Assembly (NCBI GenBank): GCA_030041095.1
Contig: JASHON010000159.1
Coordinates: 1 to 64,000, forward strand
Source of the DNA: Terriglobia bacterium
GTDB taxonomy: Bacteria > Acidobacteriota > Terriglobia > UBA7540
Length of the DNA stretch: 64,000 nt
Direction: 5' to 3'
Part shown: positions 1-8,604 of the stretch, piece after piece
Position numbering within the stretch: position 1 is the first letter of the stretch
Layout: each line of letters begins with the position of its first letter
The notes under the pieces: model-generated
What the model was told of the DNA's origin: nothing
Seen by the model: the letters and a program-made list of their open reading frames with translations, nothing else
The model's database searches: none
Position numbers and translations under genes: made by a program

Positions 1-2
1 TA

Positions 3-1232
3 TAACGTTTCATTAAAACATATCCTGTTGGCGGCCCTTTCGTGCTAGTCTTGAGGCGTGGCGGGAAAATCCCGGCGGCCCAAGTTGATTCTAACCTCCG
101 ACGAACTGGAACGGCTTCGGCAGTTGCGTCAATCGCAGACGGCACCTTGGAGGGAGGTGCAACGAGCGCAGATTTTGTGGCGCTACCATGCAGGGGAAAG
201 CGTCACCGAGATTGCGCGGGCGCTCAAGATGACCCGCAAGAGCGTCGGCAAGTGGATTGGAAAGGCTTTGGAGATGGGCGTGGCGGCGGCTTCGAAAGAC
301 GCTTACCATCGCCCCAAGGCCCCAGTAATTACCGAGGAGGCCAAAGCTTGGGTGGTTCACTTGGCTTGCACCCAACCGAAGGAACTGGGGCACGCGGCCG
401 AGGTGTGGACGCGAAAAGCTTTGGCCAAACATGTCCGGGAGCACGCGGTGGAAGCGGGGCATCCTTCGCTGTCGAAGGCGGCCAAGGCTACGGTTCAGCG
501 GATTTTGGCGGAGCAACCTTTGCATCCGGAGAAGGTGAAGTATTATCTGGAACGGCGCGATCCTGATTTCGAGGCCAAGATGCGCGAGATCTTGCTGGTG
601 TACCGGGAGGTTGACCTGCAAAATCAGCACCCCGGCGGACTCACCCCCGGACTCACCCCGGTGATCGTGACGGTCTCCGTGGATGAGAAACCCGGGGTGC
701 AGGCCCTCGCCAATACCGCACCGGACCTGCCGCCCGTTCCCGGCGAGCACGGGACCCTGGCGCGGGATCACGAATACAAGCGTCTGGGAACCTGCTCGAT
801 TCTGGCCGCGCTGGACCTCCACGATGGCCACGTCACGGGCCGGGTCGAGCGGCGCCACCGGAGCCGCGAGTTCATCGCCTTGTTGAAAGATTTGGATCAT
901 TATTATCCGCCCGAATGCATGATTCGGCTGGTCCTGGACAACCACTCGGCGCATATTTCCAAGGAAACACGGGCGTTCCTTGCGACAAGGCCCAATCGGT
1001 TCAAATATGCACTCACGCCGACGCACGGATCCTGGCTCAACATCGTAGAGACGCTTTTTGGAAAGATGGCCCGCACGTTTCTTCGCCACATTCGAGTGCA
1101 ATCTTGGGAAGAACTTCGCGACCGGATTATGAAAGGCATCGAGGAAATCAATGCTGAACCGGTCGTTCATCGCTGGAAGAATTTTGACGCACTCCCAACA
1201 GGATAACGTGGATATGTTTTAATGAAACGATA
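3..1232 (+). mobile_element. Complete IS630-family insertion sequence
   Basis: The element is bounded by 23-bp terminal inverted repeats at 3-25 and 1210-1232 that match at 22 of 23 positions; their shared core is CGTTTCATTAAAACATATCC. TA dinucleotides at 1-2 and 1233-1234 fit the TA target duplication that is typical of IS630/Tc1-mariner elements. The single transposase gene fills the space between the repeats. Left and right ends are almost identical and the gene is open, so the insertion looks recent and may be active. It sits inside a secreted-protein gene read on the other strand. Confidence 0.93.
58..1206 (+). CDS. IS630-family transposase
   Basis: This 382-residue protein is the cut-and-paste transposase of the surrounding IS630 element. 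An N-terminal helix-turn-helix region (about residues 15-75, with the stretch ESVTEIARALKMTRKSVGKW) should bind the terminal repeats. The RNase H-like DDE domain follows, with catalytic residues visible as D209 in VSVDEKPG, D294 in LVLDNHSAH and E331 in THGSWLNIVETLF. Translation starts at a GTG. A short tandem duplication encodes GLTPGLTP just before the first catalytic Asp; it is in frame and probably tolerated. A long reading frame on the opposite strand is a shadow caused by high GC content. Confidence 0.95.
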   Translation: MAGKSRRPKLILTSDELERLRQLRQSQTAPWREVQRAQILWRYHAGESVTEIARALKMTRKSVGKWIGKALEMGVAAASKDAYHRPKAPVITEEAKAWVVHLACTQPKELGHAAEVWTRKALAKHVREHAVEAGHPSLSKAAKATVQRILAEQPLHPEKVKYYLERRDPDFEAKMREILLVYREVDLQNQHPGGLTPGLTPVIVTVSVDEKPGVQALANTAPDLPPVPGEHGTLARDHEYKRLGTCSILAALDLHDGHVTGRVERRHRSREFIALLKDLDHYYPPECMIRLVLDNHSAHISKETRAFLATRPNRFKYALTPTHGSWLNIVETLFGKMARTFLRHIRVQSWEELRDRIMKGIEEINAEPVVHRWKNFDALPTG

Positions 1233-1698
1233 TACTCTGCACGGGCATCTCGTTATACGTCAGCCCACCCTCGATTTCCCATATGAGTTGCTGCAGCGGC
1301 CAATACTCGACGCGTGCCGCGGGTGAGCGGGAAAGCAAAGCCCTGAGTATGGGCGCACGGCTTCCCGTTAACGGCGCTAAAGCGTATCTGAGTCCACGCT
1401 GGGTTCCAGCAACGTGAATGCCCGTGCAATACATTCGAACCAGTATTGTGTAGTCGCCGGGCGGGAGGCGCACAACGCCGTCAGAGGAGTGCGCCAGTTG
1501 GCCAATGATTGAACTCGTCCCGTAGGACACCCCGCTAAACGGCGGACCCGGCGGAGTGGGAACCATGGGATAGACGCTCTGCGGGTCTATCACTATCGGC
1601 TCCCTCGGAGCGAGAATGCCCTGGCCATAGATCGCTGAGCAGAAAAATGGCACAGAACATAGAAGCGTTACGAAACGCAATCCTTTCCTGAATCGCAT
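1219..1698 (-). pseudogene. Secreted protein gene truncated by IS630
   Basis: An N-terminal gene fragment with a signal peptide (starting MRFRKGLRFVTLLCSVPFF and ending near IYGQ) is followed by a proline-rich linker and a domain with a PPGDYTILVRMYCTG stretch and a W-P-L-Q-Q-L-I-W motif. The natural coding sequence stops at the IS630 right end (1234); the last few codons and the stop are supplied by the terminal repeat of the IS. The missing 3' part should lie left of this window. I chose the ATG at 1698 because the longer reading frame upstream has no hydrophobic signal. I do not recognise the family. A truncated product could still be secreted. Confidence 0.7.
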
Positions 1699-1874
1699 AG
1701 ATTCTTTTCGACGTTCTTTATCTCTTGCGTCAGCCTTCCGGCCCGAAGACGAAGACCCTCCGGGCATCGCCATGTGGCGCCTCGCCCCGGCACGCTTTTG
1801 GAGTTTCCCCAACGTTTCTCTCCAGCGAGAAGGCGCCGGATTGGTGCGTGTTCCTCAAAGTGCCTCCTGCGGCC

Positions 1875-3209
1875 TCACTGCACCCGTTCCCAGATGACCG
1901 GGTAGCCGCCGCACGGGTTAAAGAATGGCGTGCTCAAATCCTCCTCCATATGATCATTGTCAATAACCTTGAAAGATACGGGTACCCAACGCGGGTTGGT
2001 ATAGTTCACATCCGCGCATATCTCCTGCGCTCCGAAGCCGCCAGGATTGTAGGTTCCGTAGAACATCATCTTGCCCACCGGAAGATAGCCGGTGATTGTA
2101 GAATCGCCGCCGACGACAGTGCCAACGACCTTCAGACCCGTTTGCCGGACGCTAACGCGCAGGGTTCCGATAGCCCCTTGGTAATGTGCGAACCACTGCC
2201 CGGCCAGCCCGTTGGCAGAGGGTGTCGGTGGGGGGGGAACGAACGACTGCGCTGGACCGGCGGCACCCGCGGCATTGGCGGACGGGGGCGATGGGGCAAC
2301 GGTAGCCACGGCGTTGATTGGGGTTACGGAGGCAATCGTAACGGGAGCCTTGAGGGTGAAATCGACCTTGGCCTCGGATGCCACTTTGACTTGCTGCCCC
2401 TTGGTGGCGGCCTGAACGCCAACGCCGGTAGCGGCGCCGGCCGCGGCGCCGATTCCGGCACCCTTTCCCCTCCCGAAGGCTGCTCCGAGCAGGCCACCCA
2501 GGAGCCCTCCTCCAGCCGTTCTCTCGGCAGTCTGCTTCCCACGCGATTTCCCCTGCTGCTCGTAGTAGTTACTTTCGACCTCGTAGAGGGTTCCATTCAC
2601 GGTCAATGAAACCAACTCCAACGCCAGTTCCGACCGGCCCTTTATGTGCCCCGCGCTCGCGGCGTTCACAAGCCGCAGACGCGCTTTGGAAAACTGAGGA
2701 ATAGCAACGTAGTTGCCCACAACGACCGAGGTATATACGGTAGCGTTAAATTCGTCGCCGGGCTTATTGGTTGCGGAATCAACAGCGTCAATCATCTGCA
2801 CAGTGATGGGCGTTCCAGCAGGTACGGTTAAGCTGACCGGTGCAGGCGGGCTCGCGGCTGTGGACGATGCTGCAGGGGCACCAGCAGACGACTGGCCCGA
2901 AACAGCGAGATTGTCGATCACTTGCTTGACGCCAGGGTCCTGGCTGGCAATGTGTTCGACATCGCCTTTCTCGACATCCGTGCTTACCGTGCCCGAGAGC
3001 GTCACCACGCCGTCTTGTGACGCCACATGGATATCCAGCAGCTTCAGCACAGGGTCGGCAAAAGGGCTCGACTGGATACCAGTCACAATCGTCTTGTCGT
3101 CTGGGTTTTGCGGATCGGCCGCACGCGCCTGGCTGCACAGTACACAGGCGAGACAGATCAGGCCGCCGAGGACAGCCACAAATGCACAGCGTAAACGAAA
3201 CTTCAGCAT
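1875..3209 (-). CDS. Exported BON-domain / glycine-zipper protein
   Basis: The 444-residue protein starts with a signal peptide (residues 1-30, cleavage near ARA-ADP). Residues about 38-104 form a BON domain, recognised from the GVVTLSGTVSTDVEK and GVKQVIDNLAV pattern; BON domains are associated with envelope and phospholipid-surface binding. A proline/alanine linker leads to a beta-rich part starting VPAGTPITVQM, a glycine-zipper stretch at about 232-268 and a C-terminal domain of about 100 residues of unknown function. A GGAGGG ribosome binding site precedes the ATG. The likely role is structural in the periplasm or outer membrane. It points the same way as the SHOCT genes upstream, about 100 bp away, and may share their transcript. 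Confidence 0.75.
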   Translation of the reverse strand: MLKFRLRCAFVAVLGGLICLACVLCSQARAADPQNPDDKTIVTGIQSSPFADPVLKLLDIHVASQDGVVTLSGTVSTDVEKGDVEHIASQDPGVKQVIDNLAVSGQSSAGAPAASSTAASPPAPVSLTVPAGTPITVQMIDAVDSATNKPGDEFNATVYTSVVVGNYVAIPQFSKARLRLVNAASAGHIKGRSELALELVSLTVNGTLYEVESNYYEQQGKSRGKQTAERTAGGGLLGGLLGAAFGRGKGAGIGAAAGAATGVGVQAATKGQQVKVASEAKVDFTLKAPVTIASVTPINAVATVAPSPPSANAAGAAGPAQSFVPPPPTPSANGLAGQWFAHYQGAIGTLRVSVRQTGLKVVGTVVGGDSTITGYLPVGKMMFYGTYNPGGFGAQEICADVNYTNPRWVPVSFKVIDNDHMEEDLSTPFFNPCGGYPVIWERVQ

Positions 3210-3307
3210 TCCAGTTACCCTCCGTTCTTTTTGGCTGCGTACTCAAAGGCGCACATACAAGGCCGGCGCTCCGATTAGCAACGAAGCCTGCCAGCTCTGT
3301 GACTGCC

Positions 3308-4846
3308 TCAGTAAAAAGCAAAAACGCCGATCAGGTCCGCCATGTGATTTGGGTCCTGGCCGCCTGCCGTCGCAGCGCTGTGTTCCGTTACCGTGTAAGC
3401 GCCGGACGGCAAATACGCATGGGCAATGGCAACCCCATCGCTGGTGCGTTGGGTGGAACTCGGGGCGTCCGTCCGCAATCCCGGAATGCCCGTGAACCGG
3501 ATGCTCTGTTGGCTGGCAGCCAGTCCAATCACGACTACGAGAGAGTCTCGGGAAACTGTGAACGTGTCCGACGCCATTGGGGCCCCACTGATACCGTTTG
3601 ACCCGTAGGACGCGCTGTAATGGCTAAACCCGGAAACTGTGACGCCTCCCATCGTGTGATAACCAGTCTCGGTCGTGAAGCTGTTTGCGTTCTCGGGAGT
3701 TACAGCGAGCGCGGCAGCAAGTTGTCCTGCCGCATCGGAAACCTGGGCGTGCGGGCCGGTAGAAAAAGGAGTCGAAGGCGCACCTCCGCCGGTCGCCATT
3801 CCATAGAGGTAAATCGAGCGCCCGGGCGGAAGGCTTAACGAAGTCTGACCGTCTGCAACGGTTGGGTCTTGGATTGCCGGCAGGCCGGATCCTGTTGGCT
3901 GGAAGTGGGAGCCCGTGTTCGCTGCTGAATTTGCCCGTGGTGGTAAGATACCTGCCCCGGAGAGAATTTCGACTGACCGCCAGTGCGTGTGGCCCTGAGC
4001 GGTACCAGGCTCACCGCTGCCGTTCTGAAGCAGCACAGCGTAAAAGGGTCCACCGCCGATCCTGACGTTTGTTTGGCCGACGATGTCGGCCCCATTTAGC
4101 ACCTTCAATAAGGCGTTGCCCTGCCCGTCTAGAAACATTGAGAGCGTGTACCAAGTGTTTGGCTCCAGTGAGTTGACCAGCGTTCCGCGAGAGTTCCGCC
4201 TTGATGCCGGTCCGGGTGTTAAATATTGGATTTCTCCCTGACCGTCGGCCGAGTCCATCCGTCCTGCAACGGCGACCCCCTTGTTTCCCGCGGCGTCGCA
4301 AAGGGCCAATCCAAACATGGCGCCGCCACTCGGCATCACCACAGCCTTGATCAACAGAGGAACGTCGAACGAGGCGACACTCTCGATTGAAGCCAGTTCG
4401 TTAGGCCGGACGGCGCCGGTCATTTCGAGGCCATTTGTGGCAGAGAAGATGGCGACAGGCGTAACGAGGGGCATTTGCCCGAAGCCCGGCGCCGAGTTGA
4501 GTGCTCTGACTACCGGGCCTTTCACTACCCAAAGCCCGGAGCTCAACGATTGGTCCTGCGTAAAATCGTCCATCATGACGCTGGCGCTAGCGGGAGCGAA
4601 GGAGACCCAAGGACGAAACAAAAGGACGAGAACGACTGCGACGACGATAGCCGCGGCGATTACAGTCCAGAGCCACGGCGCTTTGAGGACTGACCGTCGG
4701 GTGGGTGTTGGAGCTGAAGGCACCGACCGCTGCTGGGGAGCGCCCGCCAGGAGCCGAGCCTTTTCACGGTTAAACTCCTCCTGAGTGATTGTCCCGGCGT
4801 CAAGCAGCGCCTTGAGCTTTGCCAGCTTGCTCAACACTTCTTGCAT
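3308..4846 (-). CDS. SHOCT-domain membrane-anchored protein
   Basis: The N-terminus (MQEVLSKLAKLKALLDAGTI, then TQEEFNREKARLLAG) is a SHOCT domain, a short C-terminal-type oligomerisation module that here lies at the N-terminus. A single membrane helix (WLWTVIAAAIVVAVVLVLLF) follows, and the remaining roughly 400 residues should be outside the cytoplasm. They contain a concanavalin-like stretch around the motif EPNTWYTLSMFLDGQGN and a second beta-rich domain that ends FAFY. I place the start at the ATG at 4846 because GGAGG lies five bases upstream; earlier in-frame starts lack one. The function is unknown. The next gene upstream also ends in SHOCT-like repeats, so the two probably interact. 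Confidence 0.65.
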   Translation of the reverse strand: MQEVLSKLAKLKALLDAGTITQEEFNREKARLLAGAPQQRSVPSAPTPTRRSVLKAPWLWTVIAAAIVVAVVLVLLFRPWVSFAPASASVMMDDFTQDQSLSSGLWVVKGPVVRALNSAPGFGQMPLVTPVAIFSATNGLEMTGAVRPNELASIESVASFDVPLLIKAVVMPSGGAMFGLALCDAAGNKGVAVAGRMDSADGQGEIQYLTPGPASRRNSRGTLVNSLEPNTWYTLSMFLDGQGNALLKVLNGADIVGQTNVRIGGGPFYAVLLQNGSGEPGTAQGHTHWRSVEILSGAGILPPRANSAANTGSHFQPTGSGLPAIQDPTVADGQTSLSLPPGRSIYLYGMATGGGAPSTPFSTGPHAQVSDAAGQLAAALAVTPENANSFTTETGYHTMGGVTVSGFSHYSASYGSNGISGAPMASDTFTVSRDSLVVVIGLAASQQSIRFTGIPGLRTDAPSSTQRTSDGVAIAHAYLPSGAYTVTEHSAATAGGQDPNHMADLIGVFAFY

Positions 4847-4970
4847 TCCTGCCTCCGCTTGGTCGCCCGCTCCGGCCATTGTCCGGAGCATCACCAGCTC
4901 GTTCGTCGCTTTCACCCATCACGACGGCTGCCGATCGAGGTATTTCACGCCGACGACACGCGAAAGGGCG

Positions 4971-5630
4971 CTAGATCTCCGCCAGGAGTTTTCGCCTTTG
5001 CACCTCGTACTCCTCTTCGCTGAGCGCGCCCGCGTCCTTCAGCGCCTTGAGTTGCTGTAACTCGTTCTCGTTCTGGGCGGGCGCGGGAGCTCCGCCCAGC
5101 AGCCGAGCCTTCTGCGCGGCGAATTCGGCTGGCAAAAGCACGCCTCCATCCACCAGGCTTTTGAGCTTTGCCAAGGTCGCCATGTCCTCCACGGATAAGG
5201 CCCCCACGCCCACGAGTCGAAGAGTGCGAATCGGCCCGGCCGCGATTAGCAGCATAATGCCCGGGATGATCCCAGAAAAAATGATTGCTACGATGGCCCA
5301 GCCGGTTGAGTTCAGAGCCTTCAGGTCAGCAATCTTTCCACGATCTGCCGCGGCTCGCATCCTCTTGATGCGGAGCAGGCAGAGGATTGTGAGCACAATC
5401 CAGCCACCCCAGAAAATAAGCCAGAACACGGCGTACACTATCGCCAAGCCAGCGTATGCAGCGTTGACGCCAGCAGCTAGCGGATTGGACGAGGCATGGG
5501 CGGCGATAGCCGCAACAAGAGCCAACAGCGACATGAAGATCAAGAGAAGGGACCACGGGATGAGTGCCAGAATCGCAAACACAAACCCGACGGTCAGATA
5601 GGTTTTTATGGATTCCAATTGGTGGTTCAT
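4971..5630 (-). CDS. Multi-pass membrane protein with two SHOCT-like repeats
   Basis: The 219-residue protein has about four hydrophobic segments in its first 130 residues (for example VGFVFAILALIPWSLLLIFM and WAIVAIIFSGIIPGIMLLIA), then two tandem SHOCT-like repeats: MATLAKLKSLVDGGVLLPAE and LQQLKALKDAGALSEEEYEV. The ATG at 5630 is preceded by AAAGGAGGG at ideal spacing, which decides the start over a longer frame. It lies about 120 bp upstream of the other SHOCT gene in the same direction, so a two-gene unit is likely. SHOCT modules are thought to mediate oligomerisation; beyond that no function can be read from the sequence. Confidence 0.75.
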   Translation of the reverse strand: MNHQLESIKTYLTVGFVFAILALIPWSLLLIFMSLLALVAAIAAHASSNPLAAGVNAAYAGLAIVYAVFWLIFWGGWIVLTILCLLRIKRMRAAADRGKIADLKALNSTGWAIVAIIFSGIIPGIMLLIAAGPIRTLRLVGVGALSVEDMATLAKLKSLVDGGVLLPAEFAAQKARLLGGAPAPAQNENELQQLKALKDAGALSEEEYEVQRRKLLAEI

Positions 5631-6025
5631 CGGTTTCCCTCCTTTATGACTCCCTTTTTCCAGCTCGCCAACGATTGGAGATGAAAGTTTGTTTTCAGAC
5701 TGGGCAGGTAAAAACCCCCTCCTTCGAGCGGCAAACGCGATCAATCCGGGTCAGGCTTCCTCTGCCCCCATCCCGTCCTCATGCCCGGGGGTCTGGCGAG
5801 CGCGGCGAGGCGGGTGAGGGGCTTCGGCCGCGTGCGGAAACACGCGGCGCGAACCCCTCGCTTCAGCAATCTGCGCCTCTTCGACAGAATTCACACAAAA
5901 GCGCGAACCTTGAGAGCGAGGGCCTGCGCTGCCAACTCGCGGGCCTCCCGGCACCGCCGTCGCGCGAACCTGGTAGCCCTCTAGTGGAGCGGCTTGTCTG
6001 CTTTCACAGTTAACGAAAACCCAGG
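5631..6025. other. Intergenic stretch, nothing recognised
   Basis: About 395 bases are GC-rich and contain several overlapping short reading frames in all directions. None has a ribosome binding site or recognisable motif. No repeat array, tRNA or strong hairpin was seen. It probably holds the promoter of the SHOCT pair near 5640-5700. Confidence 0.5.
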
Positions 6026-6835
6026 TCAGACCCTCCTTCGCCAGCACTCCTGGGCACGACGACGCGCGAGCCAGCTCAGCCCGAGTAACCCCGTGCCAAT
6101 TAGCAGGAGGCTGGCCGGCTCCGGTGTGGCCGATGGGGGGCGGGCTTCGGTGATGAAGGCCTCTCCGTTGGCGTTCCCCAGGCCATGCCCCGCGTAATTG
6201 AAAAGGAGAGTGGTGGAAGCGTTCGCTGGGTTAATCGAATACATGTCAGTGCCCGCGACGCCGTATAGGGCTCCGTTGCCCGGACTCGCTATGCCGTACA
6301 TGTCTGGGACGCCCATGTCGCCGACCAAGGTTCCCTTGCCGGTGGTCGGGTCGACCAGTATGAGTTGGCCGGCGGTGTCGGTCAGATACATCCGGCCGTC
6401 GACAAACGCCAAGTCGCCGGCGGAATCATACCCAACGTTGCCGACCACCGTTTCCGCGCCCGTTGTGGTGTTTACCGTGTAGAGGTCACCGTCGAGACCG
6501 GCAGAGTAAAGTGCGCCGTTGGTCCCAAACACCAGGGCGTTGCTGTCGCCCAAGCCTCCTAGCGGACCAATCAGAGTGGCTGCACCAGTTTTCGCGTTAA
6601 TTGTGTAAAGGTCCGTGAAGGTGACCCCAAAGAGCTCGCCGCTCGGAGAGAATGCGATATCGGTCAGCACCACCCCTGCGCTCCCGATCAGCGAGACATC
6701 ACCTGTGGATGTGTTGACGGTTCCAATCATTCCGGATGAGTCGTCAACCCACATATTGAAGCCGGTCGCAAAGGACCGACCGCCCGCAAGCAGGACAAGA
6801 CTTGCCAGCGCTATACCCATCAGTTTGCACTTCAT
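6026..6835 (-). CDS. PEP-CTERM anchored beta-propeller-like protein
   Basis: This 269-residue exported protein has an N-terminal signal peptide (MKCKLMGIALASLVLLAGG) and a C-terminal PEP-CTERM sorting signal: a P-E-P motif, a hydrophobic helix and a final arginine cluster (LARRR). The middle has repeated units of the form LYTVNTTTGAETVVG and MYSINPANASTTLLF, as in NHL/YncE-like propellers. The PEP-CTERM tail is normally recognised by exosortase and rhombosortase-type systems in bacteria that make exopolysaccharide; no exosortase gene is in the window. GAGGAGG lies upstream of the ATG. It is probably a cell-surface or extracellular-matrix protein. Confidence 0.85.
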   Translation of the reverse strand: MKCKLMGIALASLVLLAGGRSFATGFNMWVDDSSGMIGTVNTSTGDVSLIGSAGVVLTDIAFSPSGELFGVTFTDLYTINAKTGAATLIGPLGGLGDSNALVFGTNGALYSAGLDGDLYTVNTTTGAETVVGNVGYDSAGDLAFVDGRMYLTDTAGQLILVDPTTGKGTLVGDMGVPDMYGIASPGNGALYGVAGTDMYSINPANASTTLLFNYAGHGLGNANGEAFITEARPPSATPEPASLLLIGTGLLGLSWLARRRAQECWRRRV

Positions 6836-7089
6836 CGTTGCCTCCTCGAGTCCAAGAAACCCGTCATCCAGGGCCGAAGCCGCCTTTGGACCAAGCGAAG
6901 CCGCCTCGATTGCGATCGCAGCATGCCCCCTCGCTCCGTGCCTGTCAAATGCTATTTCTATGAACCGCCATGAATCGATAACTTCTGCCCGTTCTTGCGC
7001 TTGACAACCGAAATGGGCCGGAGTAAGTTAGGCTGAAATTAGCTCTATATGTGTGTTTATTGAGCCAGTGTTGAAGGGAGGGGAAGACG

Positions 7090-7989
7090 GTGGAAAATCT
7101 TAAGGCGGGTCATGGCGCAGTCAGTTTTGGTGTCTTCGAATTCCACGCTGAAAGTCATGTCTTGTATAGAAAGGGTGTCGATAGCGGCCTGGACCACCAA
7201 CCTGCTCGCCTGCTCGGGTTGTTGCTGACTCGCCCCAACGAAATCGTGTCTCGCCAGGAAATGCGGACAGCGCTTTGGCCGCCGGGAACCTCGGGTGACC
7301 TTGACGACAGAATAAATCATGCAATCAAGTGCATACGAGAGGCACTGCACGATCGGCAGGAGGATCCGCAATACATCGAGACGATACCCAAACGCGGGTA
7401 TAGGTTCATCGGCCATATTCAGCGTGAGAATGCGGGCGAGCCTTCTTATGCGGAACAGGCAGATTTGGATTCAGGACCGCCCTCGAGCAGGGTCAACGGG
7501 GGTCGTATGCCGGTGTCGCCGCCCGCTGCCTCCCACGCCAAAAGAGCCTTCATCGTGATTTCTATCGCCGCAGCCATCTCTTTGTGCTTCGTTACCCTCA
7601 TGGTGGCGACCCGCACCGACGCTCCCGTTATCACCTACGTCTCGCCAATCCGACCCCGGCCCGATCAGACCATCGTTATCAGAGGCCGGCATCTCGGCAG
7701 ATATGCGCCCTACTCTCATACGGACTCCCCGTGGCTCGCCATCAGAGATAATACTGCTCACTGGGCTGCGGGAAGGATCATGCAGCGAAATTTCGATGGT
7801 GTGATGTTGACCGTCGCAGGTTGGAAAGATTCTGAGATCATCATTACGGCCTTCACGGGTATGTACGGTCACGGCAATTGGAAGCTCAATCCGGGCGACG
7901 CCATCGAGGTTGCCGTGTGGGACCCCGAAACCGGAGCGGGCCCAGCGAGATTTCACTTGCAGGTGGCCGCTCTAGAGGCGAGTCGGTAG
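7090..7989 (+). CDS. CadC-like transmembrane transcriptional regulator
   Basis: The first 110 residues form an OmpR-type winged helix (Trans_reg_C): the motifs ARLLGLLLTRPNEIVSRQEM, INHAIKCIREALHD and YIETIPKRGYRF are characteristic. A linker is followed by one membrane helix (about residues 155-180, FIVISIAAAISLCFVTLMVA) and a periplasmic domain of about 120 residues. That domain has an IPT/TIG-like look (YVSPIRPRPDQTIVIRGRHL) in place of the TPR or TolB domains common in acidobacterial relatives. Translation begins at a GTG with GGAGGGG upstream. It should couple an envelope signal directly to DNA binding; the target genes are not evident. Confidence 0.85.
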   Translation: MENLKAGHGAVSFGVFEFHAESHVLYRKGVDSGLDHQPARLLGLLLTRPNEIVSRQEMRTALWPPGTSGDLDDRINHAIKCIREALHDRQEDPQYIETIPKRGYRFIGHIQRENAGEPSYAEQADLDSGPPSSRVNGGRMPVSPPAASHAKRAFIVISIAAAISLCFVTLMVATRTDAPVITYVSPIRPRPDQTIVIRGRHLGRYAPYSHTDSPWLAIRDNTAHWAAGRIMQRNFDGVMLTVAGWKDSEIIITAFTGMYGHGNWKLNPGDAIEVAVWDPETGAGPARFHLQVAALEASR

Positions 7990-8076
7990 TGGGGTGGCTC
8001 AGGCTTCCTATGTGGTTCTTTCGGCCACCCGACCCTTCCCAGATTAAGGACGAGCCCGCAGCAACTGATGGAATTC

Positions 8077-8120
8077 ATTGGTCGGGGCGCCCGGATTCGA
8101 ACCGGGGACCTCTTGCGCCC
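8077..8120 (-). repeat. 3' fragment of tRNA-Pro (putative att scar 1)
   Basis: These 44 bases are identical to positions 53725-53768, which are the 3' part of the intact tRNA-Pro(UGG) gene including the encoded CCA and T-arm. The anticodon stem and 5' half are absent, so this is not a functional tRNA. A direct duplicate of a tRNA 3' end is the classical footprint of site-specific integration by a tyrosine recombinase. Confidence 0.85.
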
Positions 8121-8203
8121 CAGGCTAGACCAGCACGACTATCTCGTTCATCTTGCGGCACACCTGGCTACGTTCAAGAAACAAAAAAGCACGGGGAAAA
8201 CGC

Positions 8204-8595
8204 TCAAGTGGCACTGATTTGGTACTCGATGGTCTTGGTTGCTGCACAGGAGTCCTCCGGTCACAACGTCCTCACTAACGGCACTTCTGTGGATTCGCCG
8301 AATTTGCCGCGTCATTTGGGTGCACCACACGAATTCCCGAATAGCGTGTAAAGTCCGGGCCATTGAAAGTGAGCAGGCTGCTGATTCCGTAACCATTCAT
8401 AGCAGCAACGATGCTGGCGTCATGGACCCGAACGCCTGAAACGGAGTGGGCGACGACAAGCCGACGCCATTCGAGATGAATCGTGGGGATGCCGGGGAGA
8501 AGGATCAAAAGACATTCGGGCCATGAGGCTTCGCGGTCCGCCTCACCAGGGGTAAGACCCAATCTATTTCGGTCTACCGGTCGCGTACATGCATT
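8204..8595 (-). repeat. Diverged duplicate of the segment at 48713-49105
   Basis: From the common word TCAAGTGG onward this stretch parallels 48713-49105, with scattered substitutions and near-constant length. It includes the 3' part of a PIN-domain toxin gene and about 70 bases downstream of it. At 48 kb the same boundary coincides with the truncation of another gene, so the segment seems to have moved as a unit. Confidence 0.75.
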
Positions 8596-8604
8596 CCAGA
8601 GCCC
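8275..8604 (-). pseudogene. VapC-type PIN-domain toxin fragment
   Basis: The protein read here has the C-terminal two thirds of a PIN nuclease: NACTRPVDRNRLGLTPGEAD, then a VHDASIVAAMNGYGI segment and LLTFNGPDFTRY. It is very similar to the intact VapC at 48796-49251. The N-terminal part with the first catalytic Asp (DTNVLL in the intact copy) is missing, and upstream sequence belongs to another decayed frame. No antitoxin gene is next to it. The fragment should be inactive. Confidence 0.75.

Noticed and set aside
91-1170. Long open frame on the minus strand opposite the IS630 transposase
   Set aside because: It is a GC-driven shadow of a clear DDE transposase; it has no start signal and no family pattern.
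2646-3601. Several plus-strand frames opposite the BON and SHOCT genes
   Set aside because: They overlap well-supported minus-strand genes with signal peptides and binding sites, and they show no motifs.
5770-6000. Possible CRISPR or tandem array in GC-rich intergenic DNA
   Set aside because: Words such as GCGCGAACC recur, but there is no regular spacing and no repeat-spacer structure. No CRISPR array was found anywhere in the window.
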